In this document: positions 16,550 through 25,515 of the stretch, piece by piece
Layout of the letters: each line of letters begins with the position of its first letter
Numbering within the stretch: position 1 is the stretch's first letter
Source of the DNA: Dyadobacter luteus
Lineage (GTDB): Bacteria > Bacteroidota > Bacteroidia > Cytophagales > Spirosomataceae
Direction: 5' to 3'
Assembly: GCF_003383615.1 (NCBI RefSeq)
Contig: NZ_QNUL01000013.1
Span: 1 to 64,000, forward strand
DNA: 64,000 nt
The notes under the pieces: model-generated
Database searches by the model: none
Seen by the model: the letters and a program-made list of their open reading frames with translations, nothing else
Told to the model about the DNA's origin: nothing
Program-made: the position numbers and the translations under genes

Positions 16550-19333
16550 ATGCTCACTCCTTTCAAGACTTGCCGCAAATACATTGGCATCATTTCAGCA
16601 GGAATCGCGATTACAACAACAATTTTTCTTACAGGTTACACCGACCAAAGAGAAATTTCGTCTTATCCTGTCGACAGTCTGGAGCTGAACCCTTTCGTGG
16701 AAACCGGATTTCCGTTTATACCTGGTTCACTGGATGCAAGAAAACTGGGTATGGGTTTTCCTGATGACAACATGGCCGCACGAATATTATCCATCCCTGT
16801 TGGTGATAGTGCCTATGTGGCTTTTGACACCGATCTACTGCGCTGGTCGGCAGCCTGGACAGGCAAATTCCTTCCTATGGTGCTCATGGCGCAGATTTCC
16901 TACAAGGATTTTTTCAATAAAAACAATCAGGTTCCAACCATAACAGGCAACCCAAAAATCGCAACGGGCTCGTATGCGGGCTGGTCAACACAAAAACCGG
17001 ATTACACGCACATCCGAACCAGATCATCCGAAGAACCCAACTGGGATCCCATGCCTGCAGAAGAAGGCCGATGGAAGGGTGTGTTTGCTTATGGTAAAAA
17101 TGCCATTCTGAACTATACAGTTGGTAAAACGGAAATATTTGAAATGCCCGGAGGCGCTTCATTTGACAATGAGAAGGCCTTTACACGCAGTTTCCGCTTT
17201 ACGTCTCATGACAAGGATTTGTATCTGACAGCTGCCGAGGTAACCAATGCTACCGGAGCGGAAACCAAAGGCCGGATTGCCTTACTGTACCATGGAGCGG
17301 CGAAAGACAGTATCACGGCGCTGGTCATTCTGGGCAAGGGTAAATTTGCACTTCAACCCGGGACTGAGCAAAACCGATTCCTGACGGTGAAAGTACCTGC
17401 TTCTGACAAGACTTCAGAAACCGCCATCGCAGTTTGGAAAGGACCGGCATCTAAGAAAGCGGCGTTCGAAAAATTCGCACGTAAGTACCGCGTTTCCTTC
17501 CCTGACTTTAAAAATGGAGGACCGGCTTATTGGAACGAAACCATTGTGACCAAAGGAAAGCTCGCTCCCGACACAGCTGCATTTGTAACGGACCAGCTGG
17601 CATTACCTCTCCCTAATCCCTGGAAAAGAAATGTACGTATTGCTGATATCGCGTTTCATGCAGATGGCCGCGCCGCTGCCGTGACTTTTGAAGGCGATGT
17701 GTGGACGATTGAAGGCATTGACAAGGATCTAAAGAATATCAAATGGCGCCGGTTTGCCTCGGGACTGCATGAGCCTATGAGTATTGAGATCGTACAGGAT
17801 ACTCTGTACATATTCGGGCGGGAAGGCATTGTACGCCTGCATGATCTGAACAAAGATGGTTCAGCTGACTACTATGAAAATTTCTCCAATGTGATGTCAC
17901 AGTCAGCCGAGTCCCGGGAATGGGCCGGCGATATGGTATTGGGACCGGATGGCTGTTTTTATATTGCCAAAGGTGGAAGCCAGAGCAACGGGCCCGGCGT
18001 ATCCAAGCAAGTGGCTAAAGGTTTCCGCGAAGGCTCCCGCCACAACGGTACAGTGATGAAGATTTCCAAAGACGGTCTCAGTTATGATATCATAGCAACC
18101 GGTTTACGCGGGCCTTATCTGGGTATGAACCCGAAAACAGGTATGTTAACCGCCTCCGATCAGCAAGGAAATTTTGTACCATCTACACCGATTTATCTGA
18201 TCAAAAAAGGAGATTACTTCGGAGTGCCGGCTACAGAGCACCGCAAAGACAATCCCCCCATTACACCGGCTCTCACCTGGCTTCCTCACCGTGTTGACCG
18301 GTCGAGTATCAGTCAGGCGTGGGCTACGAGTGATAAAATGGGTCCTCTAAATGATAACCTTATTCACTTTTCTTTTGCAAGACCAGGTCTTTTCAGAGTA
18401 CTGATTGACAGTTCTGCCGCCGTTACGCAAGGTGGTGTTTCTTACATTCATGCCAATTATCCTGCACCTACTTCCAAGGGCACAATTAATCCTGTGGACG
18501 GACAAATGTATATCACAGGATTCAACCTTTGGGGATCGAGTTCTAAGGGAATCAGCGCGTTGATGCGTATGCGGTATACAGGTAAGCCAAGCTATATGCC
18601 CAACCAGTTCCGCGCCGGTGAGCAGGGCATTATGCTCTCATTCGACTCAGAACTGGATGTAAAAAGCGCACAGGATATAGCCAATTTTCAGGTAAAAAGA
18701 TGGAATTACAAACGTACACAGGAATATGGCTCCGGGCATTTTAAACTCGACGGCAGTACAGGAGAAGAAACGCTGAATGTAGTAGCGTCTTATTTGTCGG
18801 CGGACAAGAAAAAAGTATTGCTGCTAATACCAGACATGAAAGAAGTGATGCAGGTGGACGTAGCCTACCAGCTCAAATTCAAAGACGGCAAACAATTGAA
18901 TGATCATTTCTATTTCACACTGAATAACCTTTCTGCTCTGGATCCTGCAAGTTTTGGATTCTCGTCTGTAGATCTGGCTTTATTGAAAGTAAAACAACCC
19001 GAACCTGTAGCGGCAACAGAAAAAGAAGAAGTGGCGAGTGCTGAAAAAGGTAAGGAATTATTCCAGAAAATGGCATGTTTCGGCTGCCACTCAGAGGGTA
19101 CGCAGGTCAAAGGTATGTACGGCCCTCCTTTCCAGAATCTTTATAAATCTATGCGTCATTTTGAAGACGGCACTTCAGCCATTGCGGATGAAAAGTACAT
19201 CCGCGAATCCATCCTGAGCCCGGGTGTCAAAATTATCAAAGGCTATAATGAAGAAATGCCATCATTTGTCGGGATACTTTCGGATAATGATATTGAATCA
19301 ATTACGCTGTATATTAAGAGTTTGAAGAAATAA
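16550..19333 (+). CDS. Large exported protein with beta-propeller-like region and C-terminal c-type cytochrome
   Basis: A 927-aa protein, probably exported through the N-terminal hydrophobic segment (about 13-33). Residues 40-350 form a domain I associate with the DUF6797 group. The middle (about 370-700) resembles the glucose-dehydrogenase-like propellers of PVC-type proteins (WAGDMVLGPDGCFYIAKGG, HNGTVMKISKDGL). The C-terminus has one heme c site, C843-F-G-C846-H847, and downstream Met residues that could be the sixth ligand. It likely oxidises a sugar or glycan and passes electrons to a cytochrome. The frame opens with a GTG at 16463, but the ATG at 16550 fits the signal better. It is first in a plus-strand run ending with ThuA. 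Confidence 0.75.
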   Translation: MLTPFKTCRKYIGIISAGIAITTTIFLTGYTDQREISSYPVDSLELNPFVETGFPFIPGSLDARKLGMGFPDDNMAARILSIPVGDSAYVAFDTDLLRWSAAWTGKFLPMVLMAQISYKDFFNKNNQVPTITGNPKIATGSYAGWSTQKPDYTHIRTRSSEEPNWDPMPAEEGRWKGVFAYGKNAILNYTVGKTEIFEMPGGASFDNEKAFTRSFRFTSHDKDLYLTAAEVTNATGAETKGRIALLYHGAAKDSITALVILGKGKFALQPGTEQNRFLTVKVPASDKTSETAIAVWKGPASKKAAFEKFARKYRVSFPDFKNGGPAYWNETIVTKGKLAPDTAAFVTDQLALPLPNPWKRNVRIADIAFHADGRAAAVTFEGDVWTIEGIDKDLKNIKWRRFASGLHEPMSIEIVQDTLYIFGREGIVRLHDLNKDGSADYYENFSNVMSQSAESREWAGDMVLGPDGCFYIAKGGSQSNGPGVSKQVAKGFREGSRHNGTVMKISKDGLSYDIIATGLRGPYLGMNPKTGMLTASDQQGNFVPSTPIYLIKKGDYFGVPATEHRKDNPPITPALTWLPHRVDRSSISQAWATSDKMGPLNDNLIHFSFARPGLFRVLIDSSAAVTQGGVSYIHANYPAPTSKGTINPVDGQMYITGFNLWGSSSKGISALMRMRYTGKPSYMPNQFRAGEQGIMLSFDSELDVKSAQDIANFQVKRWNYKRTQEYGSGHFKLDGSTGEETLNVVASYLSADKKKVLLLIPDMKEVMQVDVAYQLKFKDGKQLNDHFYFTLNNLSALDPASFGFSSVDLALLKVKQPEPVAATEKEEVASAEKGKELFQKMACFGCHSEGTQVKGMYGPPFQNLYKSMRHFEDGTSAIADEKYIRESILSPGVKIIKGYNEEMPSFVGILSDNDIESITLYIKSLKK

Positions 19334-19340
19334 AGCGTTC

Positions 19341-19386
19341 GCCCCGATTTGTAATCGGGGCATTATTGGTTGAGCGTTTGTAACGC
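19341..19386. repeat. Pair of REP-like palindromes
   Basis: GCCCCGATT-TGT-AATCGGGGC occupies 19341-19361 and GCGTT-TGT-AACGC 19374-19386. Both have the same TGT loop and TT/AA inner pair. They follow a gene stop by 8 bases. The first could also slow or end transcription, but no T run follows. Confidence 0.6.
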
Positions 19387-19759
19387 GAGCAATGGCTGGT
19401 TCTATCGTCAGTTTCTATTCCGGTGCGCTGCACCTTCTCATCTTCGGGCACCATCTCCTCTCCCATAACCCTCTGCCCCCAAACCCATATCCCCATGCCC
19501 CCACTCCAAACCCCTTTGCCCTTCTCCTCAAATCCCTAATATTATATTGACATCATCTTATCTTTTTTTACCACAAAAATGATGTAAAACACTCATTATC
19601 AGGGCATGTATTTCACAACTGTCATTTACCTCATTTTTTTTACTTTCTATTACCATTAATTTCTTTCGAAAAGCTTCTTTATCCATTGTTGAAGTGATTG
19701 GCTGTAACCATATCGTGACTTCAGCAATTCCTGTATTCCTTTACCTAATCCAAAAGTGC
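19387..19759. other. Intergenic stretch with C-rich low-complexity DNA
   Basis: 19430-19530 is strongly C-rich on the plus strand (repeated CCCATA, CCCCC, CCCTTTGCCC). The rest is AT-rich. No gene, promoter match or terminator with a T run is evident. Confidence 0.4.
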
Positions 19760-20986
19760 ATGAGAAAGATGAAAGTACCGGTCTCGGTAGGCTCTGTATT
19801 GCTTTGTATGTTTCTGCTATGCAGATCCGCTGTTGCCCAGAGTCCTTCACAGGTACCATTTGAATTAAAAGATGGCGATAAAGTAGTTTTTCTCGGCAAT
19901 TCCCTGTTTGAAAATGAGTTTCAATCGGGCTATCTGGAACTTGCGCTTACCACGCGCTTTCCCGGACGGCATGTCACTTTCCGGAATCTTGGCTGGACAG
20001 GCGACAATGTCTGGGGACAAGCCCGAAGCACCTATACTAATCCGCCTACGCCTTATCAACATCTGATCAATCAGCTGACCGGTGCCAAACCGACTCTGGT
20101 TTTCATCGCTTATGGTGGTGTGGAAGCACAGGACGGACAAGCCGGACTCGCTAAGTTCAATGAAGGGTATAATCAACTTCTTGATAAAATAGATGCGTTG
20201 GGAGCAAAGTCAATTTTACTTTCCACAACGCCCGTTATTTTTGAAGATACTTCCGCGCATATCAGTCAGCGAAATGCAGATTTGAAACTGTATAATACAG
20301 AAATCTCAAAAATAGCAACGAGTCGCAAGAAGCAGTTTATCGATATATACAGCCCGATTGAAGCCCTCGCAAAGAATACGCTGATCATTGAAAACGGCTC
20401 ACATCTGAATGAAACGGGGTATTTCCATCTGGCTCAGATACTACAGAAAAGTCTGGGAATTCCTTATGAAGTGAAGGATATCAACATTGCAATCGGCAAG
20501 AGCGGATCAGAAGCAACGGCTCCTGCGCAGGTAACTCAAAATGTGGAGGGAGCTACTGTACAGTTCACTATTCAGGAAAATACCCTACCTCTTCCTTTGC
20601 CAAAGGCACTTCTAACTACATCTGCTCCGCTCAGAAAAGTAAAAATAACTGGTCTGAAAAAAGGTTTTTATACACTCACAGCGGATCAGCAGCAAATTGC
20701 CGCCGCTTCCGCAAAAGAGTGGGCGGAAGGGGTAACGATCAGTCAGGGACCTGACTATTACCAGGTGAAGCAGGTACAGGAAATGATTCAGAAAAAGAAT
20801 GATCAGTTTTTCTTCCAGTACAGACCATTGAACCGAACCTACATTCTCGGTTTCCGTGCTTATGAGCAAGGCAGACATGCAAAGGGGCTGGAAGACCAGA
20901 GCCTGATCATGAAATGGCTGGAAGGACAAATTGCAACACATGGTGTCCCAAAGCAACGTGTGTATGAGCTAAAAATGCTCAAATAA
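19760..20986 (+). CDS. Secreted SGNH/GDSL-type hydrolase
   Basis: A 408-aa exported esterase-like protein. The signal peptide is residues 1-27 from the ATG at 19760 (ends AVAQ); the frame runs up to a GTG at 19694. Block I reads VFLGNSLFE, with GNS in place of GDS. Block II is LGWTGDNVWG, the IAYGGVEAQDG segment stands for block III, and block V is GSHLNETGYFHLA, where His is kept and the usual Asp is Asn. The nucleophile Ser and His can be placed, but the changes leave the activity open; it may de-acetylate a glycan. It lies between the two cytochrome-domain genes, as SGNH proteins often do in PVC-type gene sets. Confidence 0.8.
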   Translation: MRKMKVPVSVGSVLLCMFLLCRSAVAQSPSQVPFELKDGDKVVFLGNSLFENEFQSGYLELALTTRFPGRHVTFRNLGWTGDNVWGQARSTYTNPPTPYQHLINQLTGAKPTLVFIAYGGVEAQDGQAGLAKFNEGYNQLLDKIDALGAKSILLSTTPVIFEDTSAHISQRNADLKLYNTEISKIATSRKKQFIDIYSPIEALAKNTLIIENGSHLNETGYFHLAQILQKSLGIPYEVKDINIAIGKSGSEATAPAQVTQNVEGATVQFTIQENTLPLPLPKALLTTSAPLRKVKITGLKKGFYTLTADQQQIAAASAKEWAEGVTISQGPDYYQVKQVQEMIQKKNDQFFFQYRPLNRTYILGFRAYEQGRHAKGLEDQSLIMKWLEGQIATHGVPKQRVYELKMLK

Positions 20987-21072
20987 GCTAGCTGAAGTAT
21001 TCTATTTCAAACGAATTCACCATCAAATTTAACAAAGCAGACAGCCGATTGCTGAAAGCCGATATCGAAAAT

Positions 21073-24000
21073 ATGAAAGCGATCAAGTTTATTTACCTGA
21101 TACTTCTACTCCCCCTCATCATGATCATGAGCTCCTCTGTTGAGCCTGAAATCAATAAAGAAGATCCCGACCCGGATGTAGAAAAAGAGCTGAAGTCCTT
21201 CAAAGTAGCCGATGGTTTTGAAGTATCACTCTGGGCAAGTGAACCGCTGGTAGCCAAGCCTATTCAAATGAACTGGGACGAACAGGGCCGCTTATGGGTC
21301 GTGAGCAGTACGGCATATCCGCATTTGAAAACGGGCGAAGAAGCCAACGATAAAATCTTTGTGATAGAAGACACGGATGGGGATGGAAAAGCAGACAAAT
21401 CGACCATTTTTGCCGAAGGTCTGCTTACCCCAACGGGTATTCTTCCCGGCGACGGGGGCGTGTATGTTGCCAACTCAACTGAAATCCTGCATTTTGCTGA
21501 TACCGACGGTGATGGAAAAGCAGATAAAAAAAGAAGAATCCTGAATGGCTTCGGAACAGCGGATACGCACCATTTGATCCACACATTCAGATGGGGACCG
21601 GAAGGACATCTCTATTTCAACCAGTCGATCTACATTTACAGCCACGTGGAAACGCCATTCGGCATTAAAAGGCTTGAAGGTGGTGGCGTATGGCAACTCA
21701 ATACCCGTAATCTGGACATGAATGTATATGCCCGTGGACTGGTGAATCCGTGGGGATTACAGTTTGATAAATGGGGACAAACATTCCTGACTGACGGTGC
21801 AGGTGGCGAAGGTATCAATTACGCATTTCCGGGTGCCACTTTTGTGACAGCTCCCGGTGCGGCCAGAACAATCCGCGGATTGAATCCGGGGCAACCCAAA
21901 CATAGTGGTCTGGATGTGATTTCGGGGAGACATTTACCGGAACAATGGCAGGGACGACTGATCACCAATGACTTCCGCGCCAACCGCATTAATAGTTTCA
22001 AACTGGAGGAACAAGGCAGCGGATATGCTTCCAAACAAATGGAGGATCTGATGTGGACGGATAACGTAGCATTCCGGCCTGTGGATATTACGGTTGGCCC
22101 GGATGGAGCCATTTACGTAGCTGACTGGTATAACCCCATTATCCAGCATGGAGAGGTGGATTTCCACGATCCCCGTCGTGATCAGGAGCATGGACGTATC
22201 TGGAAAATTACAGCGAAAAATAAGCCATTACTTAAAAAACCAAATCTTGTAAAAGCATCTGTTCCTGAATTGCTTGAAACGCTCAAACAACCTGAAGACT
22301 GGACACGCGCGCAAACGAAGCAGGTTTTGAAAGCACGTGGTGCGAAAACGGTCATTCCTGAATTACAGAAATGGGTACAGGCTCTGGACAAAAACGATGC
22401 AAATTACGAACATCAGTTGCTGGAAGCACTTTGGACTTACCAGACACTGGAAACCGTGAATGAACCTCTTTTACAAACACTATTAGCTGCCAAAAATCAT
22501 AAAGCCCGTGCCGCTGCTGTACGTGCACTTTCGTTCTGGATTCCTAAAATCAGCAATGTGCAAGGGATACTAACCAAAGCTGCTGCCGACGAGCATCCAC
22601 AGGTACGCCTGGAGGCCGTTATTGCGTTGAGAGGACTGAAGTCTGCTGATGCGACACGCATTGCCCTGACAGCCCTGGATAAACAAATGGATGAGTTCCT
22701 TGACTTCGCCCTTTGGCAAACTGTAAGGGATTTAGAGCCTCAATGGCTGGCTAAACTTAAGACTGACCCTTCGTTCCTCGGCGATAGCAAGAAGGCATCA
22801 TATGCACTTAAATCGGCCGTTAGTCCCGAAGCTGTAACGCACCTGGTTCAGCTCTACCAAAAAGGAGAAGTTCCGGAAGAATATCAGAAAGATGTACTCG
22901 GAGCAATAGCCAAAACAGGACAAGCGACAGAAATGAATATACTGCTTGATCTGGCTGTTCAGAAAAAAGATAAAAATGTAGCGGCGCAACTCGCAGCTCT
23001 TGAAAATGCAGCAATACAGAGAAAAATTATCCCGAATAAAAATCCGGAACGTGTTGCAGATTTTATCGGACATGAAGATGAAGCAGTGAGTCAGAGTGCT
23101 ATTCGTCTGGCCGGGTTATGGAAATTATCTCAGCTGAATAACCGATTGACAACACTTGTTCAAACCGGTGATCCGGGTACGAAGAAAGCAGCATTAGCCG
23201 CTTTGTCATCTATTGATAAAGAGAAGGCTGTTAAATTGATGACTGAACTGACAGGCCCGAAAAATACGCCGGAGGTACGCGTTATTGCCGCTTCACAACT
23301 TTCCATCATTGACCCGAAAGAAGGAGCACGCATTGGTACTGACCTGATGCGCTCATTGCCAGCGGATACCGATATGGCTGAATTCTTCCTGGTATTTATT
23401 CCAAACAATGCTGCAAGTGGCGCATTGGCGGAAGCTATTGCCGCAAAAAAAATACCGGAACCTATGGCAAAAGCAGGCCGGCAGCTTGTGCAGGCAAGAG
23501 CGGGCTGGACCCGCCAGAACCTGGATGAAATCATTGCTTTAAAAAAAGCGCTCGAAGCTTCGGGCGGCTCTTTACCTGCTCAGAAAATGCCTCAGGAATT
23601 GAGCGACAGGGATATTGCCGGATTAGCCAAACTGGCTCGTGAAACAGGTGATGCCGGCAAAGGGGAATTGCTTTTCCGCAAGGCTGATCTGAGCTGTACT
23701 ACCTGCCATGCCATCGGCGGTGCGGGGGGATTGATCGGCCCCGACCTGAGTAGTCTCGGAACCAGTTCACCTGCTGAAACCATCATTCGTTCTCTGCTGG
23801 AACCAAGTGCTTCCATCAAGGAAGGTTACGATCTGAAACGTGTTGTGAAAAAAGATGGCTCCGAATTGATGGGATATCTGGCCAGTGACGGCGCTTCGGA
23901 CATCGTGATTCGTGATGTAACGGGCAAAGAAGTTTCTATTGCAAAAAGTCAGGTAGAATTGATGGAAAAAGTACCGGGCTCGCTGATGCCTCCGGGACTT

Positions 24001-24534
24001 ACAGCTGGACTAAGCCGGGAAGAGTTTGTCAATCTGGTAGGCTTCCTGACCAAACTGGGTGAATCAGGTGACTTCCGTGTGCCAAGCACCCGTTACGTAA
24101 GACGTTGGGAAAGCGTAGATGCCGACAAAGCAACTGCAAAAAAATTATCTTTTGAAAATCCTGTAATCGTTGGAAAGGGTGCAACTATTACCCGCCAGCC
24201 GGTATATAGCAAAGTTTCAGGTGAACTTCCGCTCGATGAACTTCCTGAAATGGAGAATGCAACCGGAAAACGTTTCAGTATTGTCAAATTTGATATTGAG
24301 GCTTTGACAAAAGGGAATGTAACACTGGCATTGAGCTCCGATGAAGGAATTACGGCCTTTGAAGGAAATAAACCGCTGAAAATTGCTGGCAATAGTATCA
24401 CGGCGGCATTCACGCAAGGCGTCCATCCTATTTCACTTGTAATCGACCGCAAGGCAATCAAAGACAAGAGTCTGAAAGTTGAACTGAAGGACGTCGCCGG
24501 TTCTGCTCAGACAAGACTGGTAATGGGCCGCTGA
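21073..24534 (+). CDS. PVC-type membrane-bound dehydrogenase with HEAT repeats and heme-binding domain
   Basis: A 1153-aa exported protein. After an N-terminal hydrophobic anchor (5-25) comes a propeller of the TIGR02604 type (about 45-380) with calcium-like loops DTDGDGKADK repeated twice and a FRPVDITVGPDGAIYVADWYNP strand. About 400-820 is HEAT-like helical repeats. The TIGR02603-type heme domain has C875-T-T-C878-H879 and a later Met-rich ligand region. The last 130 residues are a beta domain. Known relatives are poorly characterised; a role in oxidising sugars outside the cell is inferred. The ATG at 21073 is preferred over the TTG at 21049. It follows the SGNH gene by 86 bases, probably in one operon. 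Confidence 0.88.
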   Translation: MKAIKFIYLILLLPLIMIMSSSVEPEINKEDPDPDVEKELKSFKVADGFEVSLWASEPLVAKPIQMNWDEQGRLWVVSSTAYPHLKTGEEANDKIFVIEDTDGDGKADKSTIFAEGLLTPTGILPGDGGVYVANSTEILHFADTDGDGKADKKRRILNGFGTADTHHLIHTFRWGPEGHLYFNQSIYIYSHVETPFGIKRLEGGGVWQLNTRNLDMNVYARGLVNPWGLQFDKWGQTFLTDGAGGEGINYAFPGATFVTAPGAARTIRGLNPGQPKHSGLDVISGRHLPEQWQGRLITNDFRANRINSFKLEEQGSGYASKQMEDLMWTDNVAFRPVDITVGPDGAIYVADWYNPIIQHGEVDFHDPRRDQEHGRIWKITAKNKPLLKKPNLVKASVPELLETLKQPEDWTRAQTKQVLKARGAKTVIPELQKWVQALDKNDANYEHQLLEALWTYQTLETVNEPLLQTLLAAKNHKARAAAVRALSFWIPKISNVQGILTKAAADEHPQVRLEAVIALRGLKSADATRIALTALDKQMDEFLDFALWQTVRDLEPQWLAKLKTDPSFLGDSKKASYALKSAVSPEAVTHLVQLYQKGEVPEEYQKDVLGAIAKTGQATEMNILLDLAVQKKDKNVAAQLAALENAAIQRKIIPNKNPERVADFIGHEDEAVSQSAIRLAGLWKLSQLNNRLTTLVQTGDPGTKKAALAALSSIDKEKAVKLMTELTGPKNTPEVRVIAASQLSIIDPKEGARIGTDLMRSLPADTDMAEFFLVFIPNNAASGALAEAIAAKKIPEPMAKAGRQLVQARAGWTRQNLDEIIALKKALEASGGSLPAQKMPQELSDRDIAGLAKLARETGDAGKGELLFRKADLSCTTCHAIGGAGGLIGPDLSSLGTSSPAETIIRSLLEPSASIKEGYDLKRVVKKDGSELMGYLASDGASDIVIRDVTGKEVSIAKSQVELMEKVPGSLMPPGLTAGLSREEFVNLVGFLTKLGESGDFRVPSTRYVRRWESVDADKATAKKLSFENPVIVGKGATITRQPVYSKVSGELPLDELPEMENATGKRFSIVKFDIEALTKGNVTLALSSDEGITAFEGNKPLKIAGNSITAAFTQGVHPISLVIDRKAIKDKSLKVELKDVAGSAQTRLVMGR

Positions 24535-24582
24535 TTACGTAGAATAAATTTCTGTAAATCATATATCTGAATCTATATCAAA

Positions 24583-25329
24583 ATGTTAAAAAAACTGCTC
24601 ACCCTGTCACTGATTGTACTTGGCACTTCCGTTACTTACGCTCAGCAATTCAAAGCATTATTATTTACAAAAACGGCTGGTTTTCACCATACGGCTATTC
24701 ATGAAGGCGTTGCCGGTGTAAGAAACCTGGCAGCAAGACACAATTTCAGTGTAGACTGGCAGGAAAATGCTTCGGTATTCAACGAAAAATCGCTTAAAAA
24801 CTATGATGTAGTGATCTTTCTGAATACAACCGGAGATATCCTGGATAACGAACAGCAAGCAGCCTTCGAAAAATATATCCAGAGTGGAAAAGGCTGGGTG
24901 GGTGTGCATGCTGCTGCAGATACAGAATATGACTGGGCCTGGTATAACAAGCTGGTTGGAATGATGTTTCTTACCCACCCGGCGCAGCAAACGGCGTATT
25001 TGGATGTGGTCAATAGCAACTTCCCGGGCTTGGAAAGATTCCCGAAACGTATGCTTTGGACCGACGAATGGTACGAATACAAAAAACCTGCAGCGGCCAG
25101 CGATTTGAATATTCTGATCACCCTGGATGAAAAAACCTATGACCCTAAAACCAGCAAAGGCGCAGGAATGGGTAACTCTCATCCTATTGCATGGTATCAT
25201 AAATACGATGGTGGCAGAGCATTTTATACCGGAATGGGACACATTGGTCTTGTATATTCTGACCAATCTTTCCTTGATCACCTTTACGGAGGTATTTACT
25301 GGGCAGCGACAGGTAAAGGCTTGAAATAA
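24583..25329 (+). CDS. ThuA domain-containing secreted protein
   Basis: A 248-aa protein with a signal peptide (1-20, ending TYAQ) and a ThuA (trehalose utilisation, glutamine amidotransferase-like fold) domain: ALLFTKTAGFHHTAIHEGVAGV, YDVVIFLNTTGDIL, GWVGVHAAADTEYDW, then HPIAWYHKYDGGRAFYTGMGH near the end. ThuA proteins take part in disaccharide metabolism (trehalose, sucrose) and commonly accompany PVC-type cytochrome dehydrogenases. The reaction is not firmly known. It is last in the plus-strand operon, 48 bases after the heme protein. Confidence 0.9.
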   Translation: MLKKLLTLSLIVLGTSVTYAQQFKALLFTKTAGFHHTAIHEGVAGVRNLAARHNFSVDWQENASVFNEKSLKNYDVVIFLNTTGDILDNEQQAAFEKYIQSGKGWVGVHAAADTEYDWAWYNKLVGMMFLTHPAQQTAYLDVVNSNFPGLERFPKRMLWTDEWYEYKKPAAASDLNILITLDEKTYDPKTSKGAGMGNSHPIAWYHKYDGGRAFYTGMGHIGLVYSDQSFLDHLYGGIYWAATGKGLK

Positions 25330-25331
25330 AA

Positions 25332-25366
25332 TATGGCCTGGACCCACTGTAGGAATTCAGGCCATA
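25332..25366. terminator. Hairpin after ThuA gene (possible terminator)
   Basis: TATGGCCTG pairs with CAGGCCATA around a 17-base loop. No T run follows on either strand, so its ending activity is uncertain. Confidence 0.4.
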
Positions 25367-25392
25367 ATATAAAATATACAGTTCGGCAAAGT

Positions 25393-25469
25393 TGTCATGC
25401 TGAGCGGACCGGGCGGTCGAAACATTATCTACGTAGTGTAAATTGCCTTCGACTCCGCTCAGGCTGACA
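25393..25469. repeat. Imperfect inverted repeat between convergent operons
   Basis: TGTCATGCTGAGCGGA (25393-25408) is the inverse of TCCGCTCAGGCTGACA (25454-25469) with two differences. GTCGAA/TTCGAC forms an inner pair. It resembles the GTCA-GCTGAGCGGAGTCGAAG repeats common between Bacteroidota genes. Confidence 0.65.
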
Positions 25470-25515
25470 GCAAAATCGAATTCACCTTTCCTTCAATTTT
25501 GCTTAAAACAAACAA

